DNA of 13,122 bases from an uncultured Clostridia bacterium (GTDB lineage Bacteria > Bacillota > Clostridia > Peptostreptococcales > Anaerovoracaceae), in the NCBI GenBank assembly GCA_934277655.1, contig CAKQVC010000028.1, positions 1 to 13,122 on the forward strand, given 5' to 3'. Below, piece by piece: positions 7,321 through 12,827 of the stretch. Positions within the stretch are counted from its first letter, which is position 1, and each line of letters begins with the position of its first letter. A program made the translations under genes and the position numbers. The notes under the pieces are model-generated. The model worked only from the letters and a program-made list of their open reading frames with translations. It was not told where the DNA came from and searched no databases.

Positions 7321-8562
7321 ATGGCAAACTTAAATGAGACTCCATCTGCGAATCGTCTGCATATCGGCGTATATGGACGGACCAACGGCGGAAAATCTTC
7401 TCTGCTGAATGCTTTTGCCGGTCAGGAGATTTCCATTGCTTCCGGGATTGCCGGCACGACCACTGATCCGGTATACAAGGCAATGGAGATCAGTCCGCTG
7501 GGTCCCTGCCTTCTGATGGACACGGCAGGCTTTAATGATGAAAGCGAACTGGGCAGGCTGCGCATGGAAAAGACACATTTGGCCTCAGAAAAAACGGATA
7601 TCGCTGTCATTGTCATAGGAATGGAAGAACCAGATGACGAAACAGATAGCACACGGCTGTTGCAAAAATATAAAGAAGAACTTGCGTGGTATGATGACTT
7701 CAAAGAAAGAAAGACACCAGTACTTTTTGTTATCAATAAAGCAGATCTGAATCCATCAGGAGCATCAAAGCTGGCAGGCTGCGTTTCGAAACATACCGGA
7801 GCAGAGACTGTCTGCGTCAGTGCGAAAGAAAAGACTGGACTGGATGAATTTAAGGCGGCACTGATCCGGCTGGTACCGGAGAACTTCGGAGAGAAGACGA
7901 TCACGGAGGGACTGGTAAAAGACGGAGATCTGGTCATGCTTGTCATGCCGCAGGATATCCAGGCACCGAAAGGCCGGCTGATCCTTCCTCAGGTTCAGAC
8001 TATCCGGGATCTGCTGGATAAAAAAGTGGTTGTTCTAAGCGTGACCACCGATAAATTTGAAGAGGCATTAAAAGCCCTTACAAAAGCCCCTGACTTGATC
8101 ATTACAGATTCTCAGGTGTTTGGCTTTGTTTACGAAAAGAAACCGTCAGAGAGCCGTTTGACGTCTTTCTCGGTACTTTTTGCAGCCTATAAAGGCGATC
8201 TGGCATACTATGCTGAAAGTGCAGCCGCTATCGATCGTCTTGGTCCAGATTCCCATGTACTGATTGCAGAGTGCTGCAGCCATGCTCCTTTGTCAGAAGA
8301 TATTGGACGTGTGAAATTGCCTCGGCTTCTTCGCAGGCGTGCAGGAGAAAGTCTTATGGTAGATGTGGTAAGTGGGACGGATTTTCCGGATGACCTGCAG
8401 CAGTATGACCTTGTTATTCAGTGTGGAGCATGCATGTTCAACCGAAAATATGTGCTTTCCCGCATCGATTCTGCGAAAGAACAGGGCATACCGATGACAA
8501 ATTACGGCGTTGCGATCGCTCATTTAACCGGAATCCTTGATAAGATTGTCATGAATGGATGA
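7321..8562 (+). CDS. hydF: [FeFe]-hydrogenase maturation scaffold GTPase HydF
   Basis: This 413-residue scaffold carries the assembled 2Fe subcluster and delivers it to apo-hydrogenase. The N-terminal GTPase domain shows P-loop GRTNGGKS (19-26), the GTTTDP switch, DTAG (67-70), NKAD (139-142) and SAKEKTG (G5). A dimerisation domain follows, and the C-terminal cluster domain carries CSH (Cys319, His321) and CGAC (Cys368, Cys371). The Cys spacing 49 and then 3 matches Clostridium HydF, whose three cysteines hold the [4Fe-4S] cluster. The residue before CGAC is Gln367 (codon CAG at 8419), where the family motif HCxxC normally has His. The family-typical ending TNYGVAIAHLTGIL is present. AAGGAG at 7302-7307 lies 13 bases before the ATG. 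It is the last gene of the maturation operon. Confidence 0.96.
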   Translation: MANLNETPSANRLHIGVYGRTNGGKSSLLNAFAGQEISIASGIAGTTTDPVYKAMEISPLGPCLLMDTAGFNDESELGRLRMEKTHLASEKTDIAVIVIGMEEPDDETDSTRLLQKYKEELAWYDDFKERKTPVLFVINKADLNPSGASKLAGCVSKHTGAETVCVSAKEKTGLDEFKAALIRLVPENFGEKTITEGLVKDGDLVMLVMPQDIQAPKGRLILPQVQTIRDLLDKKVVVLSVTTDKFEEALKALTKAPDLIITDSQVFGFVYEKKPSESRLTSFSVLFAAYKGDLAYYAESAAAIDRLGPDSHVLIAECCSHAPLSEDIGRVKLPRLLRRRAGESLMVDVVSGTDFPDDLQQYDLVIQCGACMFNRKYVLSRIDSAKEQGIPMTNYGVAIAHLTGILDKIVMNG

Positions 8563-8750
8563 GCCGCTTTGCTGTGACCGCATATACTGTATCCGTTGAG
8601 GTAATGTCTGAGAACATCATACACAATGAAAACTCCTGCTACGAAAGGCGTGCAGACTGGAAAAATAAAGATTCTGCGAGAGCAACAGGAACTTGCTGCT
8701 CTCGCATGAAATATAAAATAGCGAACCCAATAAAAAGTTACAAAATAGGG

Positions 8751-8779
8751 TTGACAGATGGAGAGATCTGTAGTATTAT
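8751..8779 (+). promoter_or_regulatory. Upstream tandem promoter of tRNA cluster, with overlapping inverted repeat
   Basis: TTGACA (8751-8756), 17 bases and TATTAT (8774-8779) form a near-consensus sigma-A promoter. TATAAT also occurs at 8777-8782, but with a 20-base spacer. The inverted repeat ACAGAT-N6-ATCTGT (8754-8771) overlaps the -35 box and spacer and could be an operator. Confidence 0.6.
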
Positions 8780-8853
8780 AATGAAGCTGACTTAAGAAAA
8801 TGGTTTGCAAACAGAAACAACGAAAGAAACTTTAAAAAAAGTTAAAAAAGTTG

Positions 8854-8882
8854 TTGACAAAATAAACAATATGATATATAAT
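8854..8882 (+). promoter_or_regulatory. Consensus sigma-A promoter of tRNA cluster
   Basis: TTGACA (8854-8859), a 17-base spacer and TATAAT (8877-8882) match the sigma-A consensus at all 12 positions. It lies about 45 bases before tRNA-Asn, as expected for a strong stable-RNA promoter. Confidence 0.88.
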
Positions 8883-8926
8883 AAATATTGTTGCGGCGGT
8901 GTTAAAACACTTAAGCAAAGAGATGT

Positions 8927-9001
8927 TCCGAGGTAGCTCAATGGTGGAGCAGGCGGCTGTTAACCGCAAGGTCGAGGGTTCGAGCCCCTCCCTCGGAGCC
9001 A
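8927..9001 (+). tRNA. tRNA-Asn (anticodon GTT)
   Basis: The acceptor stem TCCGAGG (8927-8933) pairs with CCTCGGA (8991-8997). Discriminator G is followed by encoded CCA (8999-9001). The D-arm AGCTC..GGAGC and the T-arm with GGTTCGAGCCC are present. The anticodon loop CTGTTAA gives GTT, which reads asparagine codons. The outermost anticodon-stem pair appears mismatched. It is the first of three tRNAs in the cluster. Confidence 0.95.
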
Positions 9002-9030
9002 ATTTTTTTCTAAAGATGAATGAAGATTTT

Positions 9031-9119
9031 GCCGGAATGGCGGAATTGGCAGACGCACAGGACTTAAAATCCTGCGATCCTTACCGATCGTACCGGTTCG
9101 ACCCCGGTTTCCGGCACCA
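9031..9119 (+). tRNA. tRNA-Leu (anticodon TAA)
   Basis: The acceptor stem GCCGGAA (9031-9037) pairs with TTCCGGC (9109-9115), with discriminator A and encoded CCA (9117-9119). The anticodon loop CTTAAAA gives TAA. The extended variable arm between the anticodon stem and T-arm (GCGATCCTTACCGATCGT region) marks a class II tRNA, as expected for leucine. Confidence 0.95.
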
Positions 9120-9177
9120 TTTTTCTTTGAAAGGGTCGTATATTTTTAGAAAAGAAACATAACATAATAACAGATGT

Positions 9178-9253
<76 letters not shown>

Positions 9254-9261
9254 TGAATTTT

Positions 9262-9290
9262 ACGATTCCATTATGTGGAGTCGTTTTTTT
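9262..9290 (+). terminator. Intrinsic terminator of tRNA cluster
   Basis: ACGATTCCA (9262-9270) pairs with TGGAGTCGT (9276-9284), a 9-bp stem with one G-T pair and a 5-base loop. A T-run continues to 9290. It starts 9 bases after tRNA-fMet. Confidence 0.9.
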
Positions 9291-9427
9291 ATACAGAAAC
9301 GCAAAAAACTTACAAGCATATCCTGTTGGTATCCGTCCATAAAAACGGAAATTCTTTTGACAAATTTGATAAAAAGAATGTGTCTTTCAGAGTTTTGTGA
9401 AGATATTTTGAAAAAAGAAGCAAATTA

Positions 9428-9456
9428 TTGACAAGCGAGAGGAAGCTCACTATAAT
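9428..9456 (+). promoter_or_regulatory. Consensus promoter of the DUF6110/P-type ATPase operon
   Basis: TTGACA (9428-9433), 17 bases and TATAAT (9451-9456) match the sigma-A consensus fully. Transcription would start near 9463, giving a leader of about 165 nt before the first gene. The A/T-rich stretch between the tRNA terminator and this promoter (9291-9427) shows no other feature. Confidence 0.88.
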
Positions 9457-9469
9457 ATGTCTATAATTC

Positions 9470-9592
9470 ATTTGACCTGCCCTGATGGTAATGCTATGAG
9501 GTTAGCCAGCGCTAACAAAAGCGGGCTTGATGTAAATTACCGGCATGGATTATTCTCATGAGCCGGATAAAGGCTTTGTACAGGACAGGCGG
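9470..9592 (+). promoter_or_regulatory. Structured 5' leader RNA, candidate (metal?) riboswitch
   Basis: The leader can close with CCTG-C-CCTG (9476-9484) against CAGG-A-CAGG (9581-9589). Inside, GGTAAT (9487-9492) can pair with ATTACC (9536-9541), enclosing hairpin GTTAGC-CAGC-GCTAAC (9501-9516). A second strong hairpin, CCGGCATG with CATGAGCCGG (9540-9566, 2-base bulge), follows. It shares its two Cs at 9540-9541 with the ATTACC pairing, so the two are partly alternative. Unpaired AGCGGGC (near 9523) and the 3' strand GGACAGG recall parts of the NiCo metal riboswitch, but the 5' junction does not match what I remember of that family. No terminator follows, so any control would be on translation or RNA stability. 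The downstream metal-type ATPase makes a metal ligand plausible. Confidence 0.5.
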
Positions 9593-9627
9593 ATGAGATG
9601 AACATAAATCGACAGGAGGTATACATT

Positions 9628-9990
9628 ATGAAAATGAATTTAAAGAACGTAAAGTGGGACAAAGTAGGTTTATTTGCAGGCGGCGTGCTGTTTGGTACTG
9701 CAGGTCTTAAAATTTTAGGAAGTGACGATGCGAAGAGAGTTTATGCGCATACAACAGCTGCAGTTCTTCGTGCTAAGGAAACGGTTATGACAACGGCAAC
9801 AAACCTTAAGGAAAACGCTGATGACATCCTGGAAGATGCAAAGATCATCAACGAAATCCGTGCAGAAGAAGCTGCAGAAGCTATGGTAGACTGGGACGAC
9901 GCATGTGCCGGCTGCGAAGCCGATGAAGAAGAGTGTGCCGCATGCTGCACAGAATCTGAAAAGACAGAAGGCAGCTGCGATGAAATGTAG
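9628..9990 (+). CDS. DUF6110-like small protein with Cys/acid-rich tail
   Basis: This 120-residue protein has an N-terminal hydrophobic, glycine-rich segment (VGLFAGGVLFGTAGLKILG, about 13-31), probably one membrane helix. A helical middle (KRVYAHTTAAVLRAKETVMT onward) and an acidic, cysteine-rich end with CAGC, CAACC and SCDEM (six Cys in the last 30 residues) follow. It resembles the short proteins labelled DUF6110 that sit next to metal-type P-ATPases in Clostridia. The tail could bind metal and pass it to, or sense it for, the ATPase; that is inference. ATG 9628 is chosen because AGGAGGT (9614-9620) lies 7 bases before it; an in-frame ATG at 9598 has no ribosome binding site. Its end overlaps the ATPase start by 11 bases. 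Confidence 0.8.
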   Translation: MKMNLKNVKWDKVGLFAGGVLFGTAGLKILGSDDAKRVYAHTTAAVLRAKETVMTTATNLKENADDILEDAKIINEIRAEEAAEAMVDWDDACAGCEADEEECAACCTESEKTEGSCDEM

Positions 9991-12082
9991 GATTCTTCAC
10001 GAATGTAAAGGCAGGATCAGGGTCAGGATGGCATGTGGCCGCATGACCCTTGCAGATGCAGATGTGTTGGAATATTATCTGAGAAATCTTTCTACGGTCA
10101 GGGATGTCAAGGTTTATGACAGAACCTGTGACGCAGTCATTATGTACAGAGGCGGCTGGGATGACAGGGATGGCATTATCCGGGCACTGGCGGCTTTTGA
10201 TTTAAAAAAAGCAGCCGAAGAAAATCTTGTTCCGGAGCATACTTCCAGAGCACTGAACCGGGAATTTGAGGACAAGCTGGTATTTACGATAACAAAACGA
10301 TATGCGAGCAAACTTATCTTCCCAGCGCCACTGAAAACTCTGATTACGATCTGCCGCTCAGCAAGTTATATAAAGAGCGGTCTGAAAGCTTTATGGGGAC
10401 GGAAGCTGACAGTTAGTGTACTGGATGCAACAGCTATCACGGTATCCATGCTGCAGAGTAACTTTGATACTGCATCTTCGGTTATGTTCATGCTTCGGCT
10501 GGGTGAGATCCTGGAAGAATGGACCCATAAGAAGTCTGTGGCAGATCTTGCAGGTGCGATGTCTCTGAATGTAGACAAAGTATGGATTAAAGACGGAGAG
10601 CAGGAAGTCTTAGTACCGATCGGAGAGGTAAAAGCCAGAGACCTTATGGTGGTTCGCATGGGCAATGTGATCCCATTGGACGGGAAAGTTGTGTCCGGCG
10701 AAATGACCGTAAATCAGGCATCTATCACAGGCGAATCTCTTCCTGTCAGAAAGGAAGCAGGCAGCTATGTTTATGCGGGAACTGTTGCAGAAGAAGGTCA
10801 GTGCGTGGTCAGCGTTGAAAAAACGATGGGCAGCGGACGTTATGATAAGATCATCAATATGATCGAAGAGTCGGAGAAATTGAAATCCGAAACAGAAAAC
10901 AAAGCGTTTGCACTGGCTGACAGACTGGTGCCTTACACCTTGGGCGGCACGGTTTTGACGTATCTGCTGACAAGAAATGTAACGAAAGCACTGGCAGTCC
11001 TGATGGTAGATTTCTCCTGTGCGTTGAAGCTTTCCATGCCAATCGCAGTTCTTTCTGCCATGAGAGAGAGCAGTCTGTATAATATTTCTGTAAAAGGCGG
11101 TAAATTCATGGAGGCTGTTGCGAAAGCAGACACCATTGTATTCGATAAGACAGGAACTTTGACTTATGCAACCCCGAAGGTAGAAGATATTATTACTTTC
11201 GGCGGCAAAGGCAAGGACGATATGCTTCGTCTGGCAGCTTGTCTGGAGGAACATTATCCACACTCCATGGCAAATGCCGTTGTAAACGAAGCCAAGGCAA
11301 GAGGGCTTTCTCATGAAGAATACCATTCTAAGGTAGAATATGTGGTAGCACATGGAATCCAGAGCACGGTAGAAGGTAAGAAAGTTGTCATCGGCAGCGA
11401 GCATTTCGTCTTTGAGGATGAACACTGCGTGGTTCCGGAAGGAGAAGAAGAAAAATTCAATGCCCTGTCAGGCGAGCATTCTTATCTGTATTTGGCTATT
11501 TCAGAAGTTCTGGCGGCAGTTATCTGCATATCAGATCCTCTGAGGGCCGAGGCAAAAGAGGCAATCAAGGCACTTCATGAATGCGGTATTCAGAATGTGG
11601 TCATGATGACCGGCGACAATCGTCACACGGCCGCAGCCATTGCGAAGGAGGTAGGCGTAGACGCATTCTATGCGGAAGTTCTGCCGGAAGATAAGGCAAA
11701 CTACATCCGCAAGGCTCGTGAAGAAGGAAAGTGCGTCATCATGATCGGAGACGGCGTGAACGATTCTCCTGCCTTGTCGGAGGCGGATGCAGGAATTGCG
11801 ATCAACTCTGGTGCCGCAATCGCAAGGGAAATTGCGGATATCACGATTTCTTCGGAAAATCTGTTTGAGATCGTGGCGCTGCGTAAGCTGAGCATGGCTC
11901 TGATGGATCGTATTCATCGGAATTACCGCTTTATTGTCGGATTTAACTTGATGCTGATAGGATGCGGTGTTACAGGCGTGATGCAGCCGACAACTTCAGC
12001 GTTATTACATAACATGTCTACACTGGGGATCAGCCTGAAGAGTATGACGAATCTTCTGGATGAACCGGAAAAACTGGAATAA
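9980..12082 (+). CDS. P1B-type heavy-metal-transporting ATPase with atypical FSC membrane motif
   Basis: This 700-residue ion pump has an N-terminal ferredoxin-like domain resembling HMA but without CxxC (GRIRVRM near residue 12). Membrane helices precede the actuator domain (TGES, 250-253). The TM6 motif reads FSCALKLSMP (345-354), where P1B pumps usually have CPC. The phosphorylation site is DKTGTLT (Asp389). The HP dipeptide region is YPHS (His428) and the nucleotide domain has MTGDN and GDGVND (590-595). Two C-terminal helices end with LLHNMSTLG. The catalytic residues are intact, so it should be an active pump, but the altered membrane motif makes Cu(I) or Zn(II)/Cd(II) specificity doubtful; CtpC-like Mn or another metal is possible. 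ATG 9980 is preceded by AGAAGG (9966-9971) and overlaps the previous gene, so the two are coupled. Upstream in-frame starts would lie inside that gene. Confidence 0.9.
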   Translation: MKCRILHECKGRIRVRMACGRMTLADADVLEYYLRNLSTVRDVKVYDRTCDAVIMYRGGWDDRDGIIRALAAFDLKKAAEENLVPEHTSRALNREFEDKLVFTITKRYASKLIFPAPLKTLITICRSASYIKSGLKALWGRKLTVSVLDATAITVSMLQSNFDTASSVMFMLRLGEILEEWTHKKSVADLAGAMSLNVDKVWIKDGEQEVLVPIGEVKARDLMVVRMGNVIPLDGKVVSGEMTVNQASITGESLPVRKEAGSYVYAGTVAEEGQCVVSVEKTMGSGRYDKIINMIEESEKLKSETENKAFALADRLVPYTLGGTVLTYLLTRNVTKALAVLMVDFSCALKLSMPIAVLSAMRESSLYNISVKGGKFMEAVAKADTIVFDKTGTLTYATPKVEDIITFGGKGKDDMLRLAACLEEHYPHSMANAVVNEAKARGLSHEEYHSKVEYVVAHGIQSTVEGKKVVIGSEHFVFEDEHCVVPEGEEEKFNALSGEHSYLYLAISEVLAAVICISDPLRAEAKEAIKALHECGIQNVVMMTGDNRHTAAAIAKEVGVDAFYAEVLPEDKANYIRKAREEGKCVIMIGDGVNDSPALSEADAGIAINSGAAIAREIADITISSENLFEIVALRKLSMALMDRIHRNYRFIVGFNLMLIGCGVTGVMQPTTSALLHNMSTLGISLKSMTNLLDEPEKLE

Positions 12083-12087
12083 TAGAA

Positions 12088-12199
12088 AAACCCGGATATG
12101 GTTTTCAGAGCAGCTGCTCCATGCAAGGGCAAGGGCAGATATGTCCTGCGTCTGCATCAATTTCGCATTGCAGAAAACCGATGATCCGGGTTTCTTTTA
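12088..12199 (+). terminator. Long split inverted repeat after the ATPase, probable bidirectional terminator
   Basis: AAACCCGGAT (12088-12097) pairs with ATCCGGGTTT (12184-12193), continued inward by GGTTTTC (12100-12106) with GAAAACC (12173-12179) across a small internal loop. T-rich sequence follows on the plus strand (to 12199), and the minus strand also ends in a T-run. The 66-base interior holds the perfect palindrome GAGCAGCTGCTC. The large interior is unusual for a terminator. Confidence 0.55.
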
Positions 12200-12221
12200 T
12201 CTCTTTCCTGTGGCAGCCTAC

Positions 12222-12250
12222 TTGAAAGTTTTTGTCGGATATAGTATGAT
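12222..12250 (+). promoter_or_regulatory. Probable sigma-A promoter for the Fe-S/dynamin operon
   Basis: TTGAAA (12222-12227), 17 bases and TATGAT (12245-12250) fit sigma-A well. It lies just after the terminator-like repeat and implies a start near 12257. Confidence 0.7.
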
Positions 12251-12256
12251 ATAAAC

Positions 12257-12330
12257 AACGCCTGTATGCAGTGGCAGATGTTTTGATGAGACTGCCGCTC
12301 AGAAAATAAGAAAGAATTTCGGCGGGCGTT
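12257..12330 (+). promoter_or_regulatory. Compact folded leader before the Fe-S protein gene
   Basis: AACGCC (12257-12262) can close against GGCGTT (12325-12330), enclosing a 7-bp hairpin GTGGCAG (12271-12277) with CTGCCGC (12292-12298). The structure would begin right at the predicted transcript start and end 8 bases before the AGGAGG at 12339-12344. I do not recognise a riboswitch class; it may only stabilise the 5' end. Confidence 0.35.
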
Positions 12331-12350
12331 ATGATTCTAGGAGGCAAAAA

Positions 12351-12803
12351 ATGCAGTTACAGGAGAGAGTTAAGAATTGCAACGGCTGTGCAGCCTGCGT
12401 AGTTGGATGCAAGTATGTGTGTGTGAAGATGAAAGATCTGGAAGAGGGAAGGATAAAAAGAGAACCGATTATAGACGAGAATGGATGCAGCAGATGCAAT
12501 GCATGTTTTTTGTTTTGCCCATTATTCAATCCGGTTGAACTTCCTGAATTTGAGGAGTTTTATGAATACAGTGAGGCATTTGAGGGAAGGGATATGCCGA
12601 AACTTTACAGGGAAACGATGAGAAATGTGAAAGCAGGACAGCAGGTGGAGTTTGTCGGAACCCTTTGCGAGATCGCTGCACTAAAATCGCTTTCCGGAGA
12701 TAAGATCAGACCGAACCTGACGTTGAAGCCATTATACTGCGATGATGAAAAACGAGCCAAGGATCCGGCTTGCGCAGTATGCACTTTTTATCAGGAAGAC
12801 TAA
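12351..12803 (+). CDS. Small double [4Fe-4S] protein, FrhB-like N-terminal type
   Basis: This 150-residue protein carries two ferredoxin-type motifs. The first is CNGCAACVVGC (Cys10, 13, 16, 20) and the second is CSRCNACFLFCP (Cys46, 49, 52, 56). Both are CxxCxxCxxxC and should hold [4Fe-4S] clusters. The segment VEFVGTLCEIAALKSL (about 98-113) resembles the VGTPCQ-AAL block of coenzyme F420 hydrogenase beta-subunit (FrhB) proteins, and LYC followed by CAVC near the end adds further cysteines. Family FrhB proteins are about twice this length or more and bind flavin, so this looks like a natural short relative that passes electrons or senses redox state. AGGAGG lies 6 bases before the ATG. The dynamin-like gene follows after 24 bases, so the two are probably cotranscribed. 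Confidence 0.78.
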   Translation: MQLQERVKNCNGCAACVVGCKYVCVKMKDLEEGRIKREPIIDENGCSRCNACFLFCPLFNPVELPEFEEFYEYSEAFEGRDMPKLYRETMRNVKAGQQVEFVGTLCEIAALKSLSGDKIRPNLTLKPLYCDDEKRAKDPACAVCTFYQED

Positions 12804-12827
12804 GGAGAATACAAGGAGACTTACTAT

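Larger units (their letters stand above)
8563..8926 (+). other. Intergenic region between hydF and the tRNA cluster
   Basis: This 364-base gap has no credible gene. A 10-bp perfect stem, TGCGAGAGCA (8675-8684) with TGCTCTCGCA (8697-8706), stands about 110 bases after hydF. It lacks a T-run, so it is at best a non-canonical 3' end for the hyd transcript. Two promoters, listed separately, occupy the second half, and the DNA around them is very A+T rich. Confidence 0.5.

Noticed and set aside
8559..8795. Open frame of 78 codons whose ATG overlaps the hydF stop as ATGA
   Set aside because: There is no ribosome binding site, no recognisable family, and it runs through a hairpin and into the tRNA promoter. 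The overlap is probably chance.
8899..9162. Open frame of 87 codons across the tRNA genes, starting MLKHLSKEMFRGSSMVEQ
   Set aside because: It is the translation of tRNA-Asn and tRNA-Leu; peptides such as GSSMVEQ and MAELADAQDLKSC are a well-known annotation artefact of tRNA genes.
9357..9385. TTGACA at 9357-9362 as an extra promoter upstream of the ATPase operon
   Set aside because: No acceptable -10 box occurs 16-18 bases downstream, whereas the promoter at 9428-9456 is perfect.
9905..9979. Upstream extension of the ATPase to position 9905
   Set aside because: It would add 25 residues inside the coding sequence of the preceding gene; ATG 9980 has a well-spaced ribosome binding site and gives the usual family N-terminus.
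10610..11425. Minus-strand frame of 271 codons opposite the P-type ATPase
   Set aside because: It is an antisense shadow of the ATPase, with no ribosome binding site or domain pattern.
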